NCBI GenBank assembly: GCA_947627585.1
Contig: CANQWP010000038.1
Location: 1-7,657 of the forward strand
Origin: an uncultured Clostridia bacterium
GTDB taxonomy: Bacteria; Bacillota; Clostridia; Christensenellales; UBA1242
Direction: 5' to 3'
Length of the DNA stretch: 7,657 nt
Numbering within the stretch: the stretch's first letter is position 1; each line of letters begins with the position of its first letter. Position numbers and translations under genes: made by a program. The notes beneath the pieces were generated by a model, which was not told the DNA's origin, made no database searches, and saw only the letters and a program-made list of their open reading frames with translations. This document shows positions 1 to 5,554 of the stretch, piece after piece.

Positions 1-363
1 ACCCATCATGTCAGGTATGGTGACGCAAACGTCAAAATCCAGCCAACCGCCGTTGATTTTTGCTACAATTTCTTCCGCGCCAACAAAGTCAGCACCGGCT
101 TTTGTGGCCTCGTCCGCTTTGTCTCCGCGTGCAATCACAAGCACGCGCACGCTTTTTCCTGTTCCGTTTGGAAGCACAACAACACCGCGCACTTGTTGGT
201 CAGCCTGACGGCCGTCAACGCCGAGGCGCACGTGAAGTTCCACGCTTTCGTCAAATTTTGCCGTTGAAGTTTTGATGACATTGTCAATTGCTGTGGCAAC
301 ATCAAAAGATGCTGTGCGGTCAAAACTTTCAAGGCTCTTCAAATATCTTTTTCCTTTTTTCAT
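1..363 (-). CDS. rplA: 50S ribosomal protein L1, N-terminal part (cut by window edge)
   Basis: Large-subunit protein that forms the mobile L1 stalk of the 50S subunit, and in many bacteria also represses its own operon by binding mRNA. The 121 residues visible start MKKGKRYLKSLESFDR and include a GRQADQQVRG segment, the VLPNGTGK..RVLVIARGDKADEA core, and GGWLDFDVCVTIPDMMG at the edge, all typical of L1. The family is about 230 residues long, so roughly the C-terminal half lies outside the window. The ATG at 363 is preceded by GAGGTG at a usable distance and lies 12 bases after the rplK stop, so the two genes are co-transcribed and probably coupled. I saw no promoter of its own. Confidence 0.96.
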   Translation of the reverse strand, partial: MKKGKRYLKSLESFDRTASFDVATAIDNVIKTSTAKFDESVELHVRLGVDGRQADQQVRGVVVLPNGTGKSVRVLVIARGDKADEATKAGADFVGAEEIVAKINGGWLDFDVCVTIPDMMG

Positions 364-375
364 CTTGTCACCTCG

Positions 376-804
376 TTAGTCCACCACTTCCACGCCCATG
401 CTGCGTGCAGCACCAGCAATCATTGACATTGCGCTTTCAATGCTTTCTGCGTTAAGGTCCGGCATTTTTGTTTCGGCAATTTTCCTGATTTGCTCTTTGG
501 TGATTTTTCCGACTTTTTGTTTGTTTGGTTTTGCACTGCCCTTTTCAAGCCCAATCGCTTTTTTGATGAGCACTGCTGCAGGTGGAGTTTTAAGTTCAAA
601 TGTGAACGACCTGTCTTCGTAGATCGTGATCACAACAGGGATAACAAACCCAACCTGTTGAGCGGTTTTGTCGTTAAATTCCTTAACGAAAGCCCCAATG
701 TTGATCCCGTGAGGTCCAAGTGAAGAACCTACTGGTGGTCCTGGAGTGGCTTTGCCCGCTTGAAGTTGCAATTTTACAATTGCTTTAATCTTTTTTGCTG
801 CCAT
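376..804 (-). CDS. rplK: 50S ribosomal protein L11
   Basis: Binds 23S rRNA at the GTPase-associated centre and supports elongation-factor turnover. The 142-residue product matches the usual length of about 141. The N-terminal domain carries the GPPVG proline pair (residues 22-26), the surface that thiostrepton-type antibiotics and rRNA use in the family, then GPHGINI (30-36). The C-terminal RNA-binding domain has TPPAAVLIKKA (73-83) and GKITKEQI (99-106). I chose the ATG at 804: AGGAGG lies 7 bases upstream, whereas the ATG at 810 sits one base from the same AGGAGG, too close to be used. A still longer frame back to 894 reads through non-coding leader and has no L11 similarity. Residues 27-31 (SSLGP) differ slightly from the common PALGQ form. 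Confidence 0.97.
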   Translation of the reverse strand: MAAKKIKAIVKLQLQAGKATPGPPVGSSLGPHGINIGAFVKEFNDKTAQQVGFVIPVVITIYEDRSFTFELKTPPAAVLIKKAIGLEKGSAKPNKQKVGKITKEQIRKIAETKMPDLNAESIESAMSMIAGAARSMGVEVVD

Positions 805-845
805 TTTCATACCTCCTAATGTGGTGAACGGATTTTGGCAATAAT

Positions 846-870
846 CCTCCCACAAAATTTTCTGGGGAGG
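846..870 (-). promoter_or_regulatory. Hairpin in the rplK leader
   Basis: CCTCCC at 846-851 pairs perfectly with GGGAGG at 865-870 around an AT-rich loop, 28 bases upstream of the rplK AGGAGG. There is no T-run after it in the direction of transcription, so it is not a simple terminator. It could be part of an L1 or L11 feedback site or an RNA-stability element. I cannot match it to the known L1 target structure. Confidence 0.4.
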
Positions 871-894
871 CACCAACTCCATAAACGCCGACAC

Positions 895-910
895 GATTTG
901 CGAGCAAATC
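895..910. repeat. Small hairpin with CGAG loop
   Basis: GATTTG at 895-900 pairs with CAAATC at 905-910 around a CGAG tetraloop. It lies between the leader hairpin and the larger inverted repeat of the same spacer. Its function is unknown. Confidence 0.35.
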
Positions 911-960
911 TAACGGCTATTACGTTGGTTCCCCGTCCCAATCTCCCTCCGCTGTAAGTG

Positions 961-1012
961 ATTTTCAATTTTGCTCGCCGGACAAAGTCCTACGCTTCAC
1001 AAAATTGAAAAT
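961..1012. repeat. 13-base perfect inverted repeat with nested small stem
   Basis: The arm ATTTTCAATTTTG (961-973) is repeated exactly in inverse at 1000-1012. The 26-base loop contains a second stem, GGAC (980-983) with GTCC (987-990). Perfect complementarity over 13 bases in intergenic DNA suggests either a folded RNA or the ends of a short mobile or dispersed repeat. It lacks the GC-rich stem and T-run of a terminator. Confidence 0.55.
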
Positions 1013-1016
1013 TTTA

Positions 1017-1057
1017 TTTGAATTGTGCGAAGACGAAACCGTTTTTTCAAATTCAAA
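1017..1057. repeat. 8-base inverted repeat next to the 13-base one
   Basis: TTTGAATT at 1017-1024 is inverted at 1050-1057 as AATTCAAA, with a 25-base spacer. It abuts the 24-base direct repeat that begins at 1058, so the two inverted repeats and the mobile-like element form one continuous repeat-rich tract. Confidence 0.4.
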
Positions 1058-1081
1058 GTCAGTTTAATGTCATAACGGACA
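1058..1081. repeat. 24-base direct repeat, copy 1
   Basis: Starts GTCAGTTTAATGTCATAACG and ends GACA. It is identical at all 24 positions to 1206-1229, and the bases on each side differ between the copies. The two copies bracket the TGTCAT-type element. Confidence 0.85.
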
Positions 1082-1086
1082 GCGCT

Positions 1087-1199
1087 TGTCATGTTGAGCG
1101 GAGCGAAACATCTCAATAAGCCAACAAAATTTGCTTAATAAAATTCCTTGACCAGCAGAGATCCTTCGGCGCGGCTTTTCAAGCCGGCTCAGGATGACA
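1087..1199. repeat. TGTCAT...ATGACA imperfect inverted repeat element (dispersed-repeat type)
   Basis: The left end reads TGTCATGTTGAGCGGAGCG followed by AAACATCTC (1087-1114). The right end is its inverted counterpart, GAGATCCTTCGGCGCGG...CTCAGGATGACA (1158-1199). The right copy contains a 6-base stem, CGGCTT/AAGCCG (1172-1186). From memory, this belongs to a widespread bacterial dispersed repeat whose core is TGTCATCCTGAGCG followed by GAAGGATCTC; that assignment comes from pattern recognition, not a search. No transposase is present. If it moves, a helper elsewhere would be needed. Confidence 0.65.
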
Positions 1200-1205
1200 T
1201 TTCAT

Positions 1206-1229
1206 GTCAGTTTAATGTCATAACGGACA
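1206..1229. repeat. 24-base direct repeat, copy 2
   Basis: Exact copy of 1058-1081, 148 bases downstream. Together with TGACAT-TTC-ATGTCA (1195-1209), it joins the right end of the inverted-repeat element to nusG-proximal DNA. The length is greater than the usual transposon target duplication, so a local duplication is as likely as an insertion footprint. Confidence 0.85.
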
Positions 1230-1273
1230 ATATTTTCATGAAAATCGGGTTAAATTTTCAGGAAATATCAATT

Positions 1274-1810
1274 TTATTGTTGCACCTTGTGAACTTGCTC
1301 AAAAGTGAGTTCAACATTGTTTTCACGGCCGAACATCTCAACAGTCACGGTCACAATGCCAGCTTCCGGATTGACAGCCACAACGTCGCCGATCATTTTG
1401 TCAAGTGGGCCATCAATAATTTCCACTCTGTCGCCCACAGCGATGTCGGTTTCGACCTTGATTTTTTCAAGACGCATTTTCATCACTTCTTCGTCAGTCA
1501 GCGCAAGAGGTCTCCCTTTTGGGCCAACAAACCCGGTGATTCCGCGCGTGTTTGTGATGTTGTGCCAAAGGTCGTCGCCATAGATCATCTTCACCAAAAG
1601 ATAGCATGGCATGCTTTTTCTTGTGACAAGTTTTTTCTTGTTGTTCTTTTCTTCAATCACGCTCTCTTCCGGAATGATGATGTCAAAAATTCTGTTTTCA
1701 AGATTAAACTTTTTCACAACTGTTTCCAAATTTTCTTTTGCAACATTTTCATAACCCGAAAACGTGTGCAGAACATACCACTTTGGCTCGCTTGAATAAA
1801 TATATTCCAT
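1274..1810 (-). CDS. nusG: Transcription termination/antitermination factor NusG
   Basis: Binds RNA polymerase and modulates pausing and termination; it can also link polymerase to the ribosome through its C-terminal domain. The 178-residue product is the usual size. The NGN domain runs from WYVLHTFSGYENVAKENLE (residues 11-29) through YLLVKM (70-75) and NITNTRGITGFVG (84-96). The KOW domain spans about 126-175, with GDRVEIIDGPL (126-136) and VTVEMFGRENNVELTFEQV (155-173). The common PGYVLVKM motif reads MPCYLLVKM here, a Gly-to-Cys change at residue 69. The ATG at 1810 has AAGGAG five bases upstream, and the gene lies 27 bases after secE, so it is in the same transcript. Confidence 0.97.
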   Translation of the reverse strand: MEYIYSSEPKWYVLHTFSGYENVAKENLETVVKKFNLENRIFDIIIPEESVIEEKNNKKKLVTRKSMPCYLLVKMIYGDDLWHNITNTRGITGFVGPKGRPLALTDEEVMKMRLEKIKVETDIAVGDRVEIIDGPLDKMIGDVVAVNPEAGIVTVTVEMFGRENNVELTFEQVHKVQQ

Positions 1811-1837
1811 AAAAACTCCTTAATCTAAGTGCAAATT

Positions 1838-2215
1838 TCAGCCGAAGAAAGAATTTCCCATCAGCAAGTTGACAAGTCCGCCCAAAAGCCAGTTGACAGC
1901 AAACAAGAAAACTCCAAAAATAAGCACAAAGGCCACAACGATGCTGGTTTTCTTGACAACTTCGCCAAAGGTCGGCCATGTCACTTTTTTGAGTTCTGAC
2001 ATGGTTTCTTTGGTCTTTTTCACAAGACCACCTTTCTTTTCTTTTTTCTTTTTGTCCTTTTTCTTGTCGTCTTTTGCTTTTTTGTCTTGTTTTGCTTGAT
2101 TTTCTTTCTTGACGTTTTTCACATCACTTGTCACAACGCCTTCCGAGATGGCGTCTTGCTTGAGTGATTCTTTTTCGTCAAGTTTCGCATCAAGTTTTTT
2201 TTGCTTTTTGGACAT
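1838..2215 (-). CDS. secE: Preprotein translocase subunit SecE with long lysine-rich N-terminus
   Basis: Essential membrane subunit of the SecYEG protein export channel. The conserved part is C-terminal: an amphipathic segment ending ELKKVTWPTFGEVVKKT (residues 74-90), then one hydrophobic membrane span, about 91-113 (SIVVAFVLIFGVFLFAVNWL). The protein has 125 residues, whereas single-span SecE of Gram-positive bacteria is usually about 60-75. The extra N-terminal part (about residues 1-63) is hydrophilic and very rich in Lys and Asp, including KDDKKKDKKKKEKK. The ATG at 2215 has GGGAG seven bases upstream, which supports the long form; internal ATGs lack this support. The gene sits between rpmG and nusG, its normal place. 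Confidence 0.95.
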   Translation of the reverse strand: MSKKQKKLDAKLDEKESLKQDAISEGVVTSDVKNVKKENQAKQDKKAKDDKKKDKKKKEKKGGLVKKTKETMSELKKVTWPTFGEVVKKTSIVVAFVLIFGVFLFAVNWLLGGLVNLLMGNSFFG

Positions 2216-2264
2216 AACTTATCTCCCAATCAAAAATTTTTGGTTTGCAAAAAAGAGAAACAAC

Positions 2265-2426
2265 TTATTTTGTTTCTTTGTGTTTTGTGCGCTTGTTGCA
2301 ACGCGGACAAAATTTTGTGATTTCAATTCTTTCGGCATTTGCAGAAGTGTTTTTCTCGGTCGAATAGTTTCTCTCGTGGCACTCTGTGCATTCCAAAGTG
2401 ATGATTTTGCGTTTTGGTGCTGCCAT
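2265..2426 (-). CDS. rpmG: 50S ribosomal protein L33
   Basis: Small 53-residue large-subunit protein near the E site. The translation begins MAAPKRKIITLECTECHERN and ends FCPRCNKRTKHKETK. It carries two CxxC pairs, CTEC (residues 13-16) and CPRC (40-43), so this is the zinc-ribbon (C+) form. AGGAG stands six bases upstream of the ATG. This is the first gene of the operon, about 45 bases downstream of the expected transcription start, and it is followed by secE after 49 bases. It is too short to stand out in a length-filtered search. Confidence 0.95.
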   Translation of the reverse strand: MAAPKRKIITLECTECHERNYSTEKNTSANAERIEITKFCPRCNKRTKHKETK

Positions 2427-2478
2427 AATCTTCTCCTAACAAAAAAACTAACACCCGCAAGCGGTAGTGTCGCCCATG

Positions 2479-2507
2479 AGTATATCACAAACAAAAAACC
2501 TTGTCAA
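2479..2507 (-). promoter_or_regulatory. Promoter of the rpmG-secE-nusG-rplK-rplA operon
   Basis: On the minus strand, TTGACA (2507-2502), a 17-base spacer, then TATACT (2484-2479), with a TGn extension just before the -10. This is a near-perfect vegetative sigma promoter, fitting the high demand for ribosomal proteins. Transcription should start near 2472. Confidence 0.9.
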
Positions 2508-2555
2508 GCGTTTTTGAAAAACAATTCAGAAAATTTCCAAACGTCAGGTTGCGAC

Positions 2556-2580
2556 AAAAAAAAGAGCGGCCGCTCTTTTT
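2556..2580 (-). terminator. Intrinsic terminator of the HicB-like gene
   Basis: The stem AAAAAGAGC/GCTCTTTTT (2559-2567 with 2572-2580) has a GGCC tetraloop and is followed on the minus strand by eight T residues. It begins 3 bases after the stop of the gene at 2584-2877 and separates it from the ribosomal operon promoter. The centre contains GCGGCCGC. Confidence 0.88.
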
Positions 2581-2583
2581 GAA

Positions 2584-2877
2584 TCATTCAGCATCAGTTT
2601 CGACAACTGCATCAACATACATCACCGTTTCGTTCTTTTTGCATTTTGGCAACAGGTCTTCGAGTTTGCTTGGATGATTGAATTCGGTGTCATATTTCAT
2701 TGCATAAGAAAAATAGACCCTAAGCAAATCTTTTGCATAAAGATATGCCCGCGAAAGATTTGCCCCATCGGTGTAAATATTCAAATCGGGAAAAATAACT
2801 TGATATGAGTCATCTTCTTCATCTTTCACAAAAATCGCTGGATAAACAAATTGATATTCTTTGTGTTTTGCTTTCAT
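2584..2877 (-). CDS. Orphan HicB-like (RNase H-fold) small protein
   Basis: This 97-residue product has the HicB-type pattern: YPAIF (residues 12-16), a SYQVIFPDL strand (24-32), TDGANLSRAYLYAKDLL (36-52) in place of the usual T-G-ttleEAl-nA-eaL helix, and HPS (68-70). In classical hicAB modules HicB is the antitoxin that neutralises the RNase HicA. No HicA-like protein is adjacent, and no C-terminal DNA-binding domain is visible, so toxin neutralisation is not supported here. It may be one of the solitary HicB-like proteins whose role is unknown. The ATG at 2877 has only a weak GGGG upstream. It has its own promoter and terminator and is transcribed alone. Confidence 0.75.
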   Translation of the reverse strand: MKAKHKEYQFVYPAIFVKDEEDDSYQVIFPDLNIYTDGANLSRAYLYAKDLLRVYFSYAMKYDTEFNHPSKLEDLLPKCKKNETVMYVDAVVETDAE

Positions 2878-2910
2878 AATAACCCCAGATCATTTCCAAA
2901 TCTCAAAAAG

Positions 2911-2938
2911 AGTTTACCACAATTTTCAAAAAAAACAA
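2911..2938 (-). promoter_or_regulatory. Promoter of the HicB-like gene
   Basis: On the minus strand, TTGTTT (2938-2933), a 16-base spacer, then TAAACT (2916-2911), with TGG directly upstream giving an extended -10. The -35 is weak, so the extended -10 probably matters most. Confidence 0.6.
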
Positions 2939-2947
2939 AATAAAATT

Positions 2948-2978
2948 AAAAAAAATATCGATTTTTCACGATATTTTT
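2948..2978 (-). terminator. Intrinsic terminator of the 60-residue gene
   Basis: The ten-base stem AAAAATATCG/CGATATTTTT (2951-2960 with 2969-2978) has an 8-base loop and is followed by an eight-T run on the minus strand. It lies 40 bases after the stop of the gene at 3019-3201. The stem is AT-rich but long. Confidence 0.75.
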
Positions 2979-3018
2979 CTTTTTAATTCATTTTTTATAG
3001 CAAAATGTCCGCAAAAGT

Positions 3019-3201
3019 TTATTTGCTGAATTCAACCAAATTGTCTGCCCAGATTTTCTTTTCTTCTGGAGTCAATGGCGTGAGAACACGTTTGATGTCG
3101 CCAATCGTTGCCGCATTTGCATCAAGTCCCTTCTTCACTCCGTCATCAGCTGTAATAAACATTCTATCTTTATAAATTTCACCAACGAGAATCTTTTTCA
3201 T
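3019..3201 (-). CDS. Small hypothetical protein, 60 residues
   Basis: I do not recognise this protein. It begins MKKILVGEIYKDRMFITADD and ends EEKKIWADNLVEFSK. It is soluble in appearance, with no signal peptide or membrane span and no cysteine. The first 20 residues look like a beta hairpin, and the rest is probably helical. The case that it is real rests on its signals: a GGAGGTG five bases from the ATG, a near-consensus promoter and a terminator, making a complete one-gene unit. No neighbour is co-transcribed, so context gives no function. Confidence 0.75.
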   Translation of the reverse strand: MKKILVGEIYKDRMFITADDGVKKGLDANAATIGDIKRVLTPLTPEEKKIWADNLVEFSK

Positions 3202-3239
3202 TTCAACACCTCCGTGTGTTTTGTTTCTTTGATGCCCAT

Positions 3240-3268
3240 ATCATAACACATTTTTTTGAATTTGTAAA
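3240..3268 (-). promoter_or_regulatory. Promoter of the 60-residue gene
   Basis: On the minus strand, TTTACA (3268-3263), a 17-base spacer, then TATGAT (3245-3240), with a TGn extension. Upstream at 3277-3300 is an A/T tract that includes a tandem AAATTTTTGA repeat and could act as an UP element. This predicts strong expression for such a small gene. Confidence 0.82.
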
Positions 3269-3378
3269 TAGGTTTTTAAAAAATTTTTGAAAATTTTTGA
3301 AATTCTTGCAAAAGCCTTTGCCGCGTGAAATCGCATATTTAGTTTATATAATATAATAATCTAGAACTTTCTTATTTA

Positions 3379-3394
3379 AAACAAAATTTTGTTT
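3379..3394. repeat. 16-base AT palindrome after argS
   Basis: AAACAAAATTTTGTTT is perfectly self-complementary and starts eight bases beyond the argS stop. It has no GC stem and no T-run, so I would not call it a normal terminator. It is the only candidate for an argS 3' end element in the 130 bases that follow the gene. Confidence 0.35.
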
Positions 3395-3401
3395 GAAAGC
3401 C

Positions 3402-5255
3402 TCACATTTTTTCGACGCTGTCAATTCCAAGCGTCCAAAGTGCTTTTTCCAAACAGGCTTTCACCAAGAAGCAGAGCGAAAGAAGTTCGTTTCGCCTTGT
3501 CTCGTCTTTCTCCGCCAAAATCTTTTGATTGTTATAAAAGCCCGAAAAGGCGCTGGCAAGGTCAAAGGTGGCAAGGCAAAGCGCGTTCAAAGAATAGGCC
3601 TCATAACAAATTTGATAGGCGGAATTGAGTTTCAAAATTGCAAGCGCAATGTTTCTTTCGTCAGGCGTTTGAATTGAAAAAACGCAATTTTTGCCGGAAA
3701 TTTGCACATTTTTTTCATTTTTTGCTTTTGAAAGAATGGAATTTATGCGCGCAACTGTGTATTGAATATATGGTCCGGTTTTGCCGTCAAAGGACAAAAA
3801 TTTGTCGATGTCAAAGACATAATCTTTTTCCACGGTGTTTGAAAGGTCGCCAAATTTCATTGCGCCCACGCCGATTTTTCGCGCAAGGTCGTCGTCGCCA
3901 ACAATGCCGTTTGCCGAAAGTTTGCCGCGCGCCTTGTCAATCAAAAGTCCAACAACTTCTTTCAGGCGCACCACTCCGCCAGAGCGGGTTTTGAAAGGTT
4001 TCCCGTCCTGACCGTTCATCGTGCCAAAGGCAATGTGCGTGAGTTTTTGATTTTCGGGCGAAATTCCGGCAAGTTTGCAGCACCTGAACACTTGCTCAAA
4101 GTGTTGCCCTTGTCTGTTGTCTGTGACATAAACAATTTCGTCAGCTTGAAAATCTTTGTTTCTCATCAAAATGGTGGCGATGTCCGTGGTGGCATAAAGG
4201 TCTCCACCGTTATATTTTTTGATAATCGCCGGCGGCATCGGGTTTTTGTAGCGTTGTGGCTCATCTTCGCTCTTTTTTGGAATTGGAATATGCTCGCCTT
4301 CGCGTGCCACGTCCACAACAAGCGCCCCTTCGCTTTCGCGCGCCAAGCCCTTGTCCACAAAAATCTTCACCGTTTTGTCAACGAAGGCCGACGCGTCACT
4401 TTCGCCATAATAGAAATCAAAATTGCAATTCAAAAGTTCATAATTTTTCTTGATTTCCGCCACAGAAAGTTCTCGAATTTTTTTGTAAATTGAAAAATAT
4501 GGCTCTTTTTTCTGCTGAATATAGAGTGTGAATTGGTCGGCGCGCTTTTTGAAATCTTCATCGACATCTTTTCGCTTGCTGGCCTTTGGATATTCATCAT
4601 TCAAAACGTCAAGCGTCACATTTTCAAGCGAAATTTCGGCGTTTTTTGCGTTTTTTTCAAAAAATTTGTCCAAAAAGCCGTCCTCTTTCAGTTGCAAAAT
4701 TGTCAACCCCATTTGCAAGCCCCAATCGCCCAAATGCACGTCGGTCAAAACTTTGTCGCCCATCGTGACATGCAAGCGTTTGAGCGCCTCGCCAACGATT
4801 GGGCTGCGAAGATGCCCAACGTGAAGTTCTTTTGCCACATTTGCGCCACCATAATCAAAAAAGATCAAGCGCGGACTTTTCACTTGTTCAACTCCCAAAT
4901 TTTTGTCGTGGCATGTTTCTTCGCAAAATTGGCTGAGAGCTTTTTCTCCAATTTTGATGTTCAAAAAACCCGGCATAGCAGCAAAAAACTCAAATTTTTC
5001 CGCATTTTTTGCGATTTTTGTGACATTTTTTGAATTTGATTTCTGCACTTTTTGCGCATTGATTTGCCCAACAATTTCTTCAGCAAGTTCAATCGGCTTT
5101 TTGCCCAACTTTTTTCCAAGCACAAGCGCAAAATTTGATTGATAGTCGCAAATCTCTGGACGGCTGGAAAAAACGACCGAAAGCCCATCGCTCTCCAAGC
5201 CCAAACTTTTCACCGCCTCGCACAAAATCTCATAAATTTCATTTTTGATGTTCAT
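3402..5255 (-). CDS. argS: Arginyl-tRNA synthetase
   Basis: Class I synthetase that charges tRNA-Arg with arginine using ATP in the cytosol. It is 617 residues long. An N-terminal tRNA D-loop recognition domain (about 1-110) precedes the catalytic core, which has the HIGH motif as HVGH (145-148, in GGANVAKELHVGHLRSP). The core also has the variant KMSKS loop seen in many bacterial ArgRS, GKPFKTRSGG (418-427), with the DNRQGQHF segment at 379-386. The C-terminal DALR anticodon-binding domain includes GPYIQYTVARI (494-504), and the protein ends LGIDSVEKM. I chose the ATG at 5255 because AAGGA stands eight bases upstream. The open frame to 5345 covers the promoter and is not coding. The gene appears to be monocistronic, with no T-box leader: only about 25 bases separate the expected start of transcription from the ATG. 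Confidence 0.97.
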   Translation of the reverse strand: MNIKNEIYEILCEAVKSLGLESDGLSVVFSSRPEICDYQSNFALVLGKKLGKKPIELAEEIVGQINAQKVQKSNSKNVTKIAKNAEKFEFFAAMPGFLNIKIGEKALSQFCEETCHDKNLGVEQVKSPRLIFFDYGGANVAKELHVGHLRSPIVGEALKRLHVTMGDKVLTDVHLGDWGLQMGLTILQLKEDGFLDKFFEKNAKNAEISLENVTLDVLNDEYPKASKRKDVDEDFKKRADQFTLYIQQKKEPYFSIYKKIRELSVAEIKKNYELLNCNFDFYYGESDASAFVDKTVKIFVDKGLARESEGALVVDVAREGEHIPIPKKSEDEPQRYKNPMPPAIIKKYNGGDLYATTDIATILMRNKDFQADEIVYVTDNRQGQHFEQVFRCCKLAGISPENQKLTHIAFGTMNGQDGKPFKTRSGGVVRLKEVVGLLIDKARGKLSANGIVGDDDLARKIGVGAMKFGDLSNTVEKDYVFDIDKFLSFDGKTGPYIQYTVARINSILSKAKNEKNVQISGKNCVFSIQTPDERNIALAILKLNSAYQICYEAYSLNALCLATFDLASAFSGFYNNQKILAEKDETRRNELLSLCFLVKACLEKALWTLGIDSVEKM

Positions 5256-5284
5256 ATTGGTTTTCCTTTGAAAATATATGTTTA

Positions 5285-5313
5285 ATCTTATCATAACAAA
5301 AAATAAAAAGCAA
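5285..5313 (-). promoter_or_regulatory. argS promoter
   Basis: On the minus strand, TTGCTT (5313-5308), a 17-base spacer, then TAAGAT (5290-5285), preceded by TGA (extended -10). The -35 lies inside the stem of the terminator that ends the upstream regulator gene. An overlapping TATGAT at 5289-5294 is a second possible -10. Confidence 0.75.
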
Positions 5314-5329
5314 CTTTTTCGTGCTTTTT
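5305..5329 (-). terminator. Terminator of the XRE regulator gene, overlapping the argS promoter
   Basis: The stem AAAAAGCA/TGCTTTTT (5305-5312 with 5322-5329) has a 9-base loop. On the minus strand the last five T residues are followed by ATTTTTT. It begins eight bases after the regulator stop. The same bases carry the argS -35. Confidence 0.7.
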
Positions 5330-5337
5330 TGGAATTT

Positions 5338-5547
5338 TTAATCAAAATCGAAAATTTCGTTAGGTGTCATGTCCAACAATTTACAAACTTCCACAATTTG
5401 TTCATAATTGAGTTCAAAGACACCATTTTCAAAGCGACTGTATTGCTGTTGGGTCATACGAAAATGCTTGGCAACTTCTTTTTGTGTCAACCCCTTAAAT
5501 TTTCGCGCCTGTTTAATGCGCTCGCCCACAGCTTTTGCCAATTCCAT
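5338..5547 (-). CDS. Small XRE-family (Cro/CI-type helix-turn-helix) regulator
   Basis: A 69-residue DNA-binding protein that is almost entirely one HTH domain: VGERIKQARKFKGLTQKEVA (7-26), turn and recognition helix HFRMTQQQYSRFENG (28-42), then LNYEQIVEVCKLLDMTPNEIF (46-66). There is no dimerisation, peptidase or sensor domain. The start is taken at the ATG at 5547. A frame extending to GTG 5595 would add 16 residues, but it has no ribosome binding site and runs through the divergent promoter and operator. No Shine-Dalgarno sequence precedes 5547; a -10-like TAAATT ends only 7 bases upstream, so the mRNA may be leaderless. It diverges from the 104-residue gene and most likely represses it and itself. 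Confidence 0.9.
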   Translation of the reverse strand: MELAKAVGERIKQARKFKGLTQKEVAKHFRMTQQQYSRFENGVFELNYEQIVEVCKLLDMTPNEIFDFD

Positions 5548-5554
5548 CACAAAA

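Larger units (their letters stand above)
805..1273. other. Long non-coding spacer inside the operon (nusG-rplK)
   Basis: This 469-base gap separates nusG from rplK, although all other gaps in the operon are 12-49 bases. No credible reading frame lies in it; the open frames that cross it are extensions or antisense of neighbours. It contains, from the rplK side: a hairpin at 846-870, a small hairpin at 895-910, a 13-base perfect inverted repeat at 961-1012, an 8-base inverted repeat at 1017-1057, and a repeat element at 1058-1229 (each listed separately). I found no convincing promoter for rplK-rplA here, so read-through from the rpmG promoter is likely but not shown. Confidence 0.8.

Noticed and set aside
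805..894. N-terminal extension of L11 back to 894
   Set aside because: The added residues are not L11-like, and the AGGAGG is placed for the ATG at 804.
1232..1245. Fourteen-base palindrome ATTTTCATGAAAAT after nusG as a terminator
   Set aside because: There is no GC stem and no T-run in the direction of transcription; rplK-rplA downstream probably depend on read-through.
1148..1795. Plus-strand open frame of 215 codons opposite nusG
   Set aside because: It is the antisense of a clear nusG gene; the product has no family signature, and no ribosome binding site precedes it.
2219..2494. Minus-strand 91-codon frame overlapping rpmG
   Set aside because: It is out of frame with the clear L33 gene and begins upstream of the predicted transcription start region.
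2564..2575. Twelve-base palindrome containing GCGGCCGC as a possible protein-binding site
   Set aside because: It is fully explained as the stem-loop of an intrinsic terminator with a T-run.
2109..2582. Plus-strand open frame across secE and rpmG
   Set aside because: Low-complexity translation antisense to the Lys-rich secE tract, and it overlaps the operon promoter and the terminator.
3336..3365. TATAAT-like sequences in the AT-rich tract after argS
   Set aside because: No gene lies downstream on the plus strand, and no matching -35 was found; the tract is simply AT-rich.
4035..5033. Several plus-strand open frames opposite argS
   Set aside because: They are antisense shadows of a confident argS with biased codons; there are no start signals and no recognisable products.
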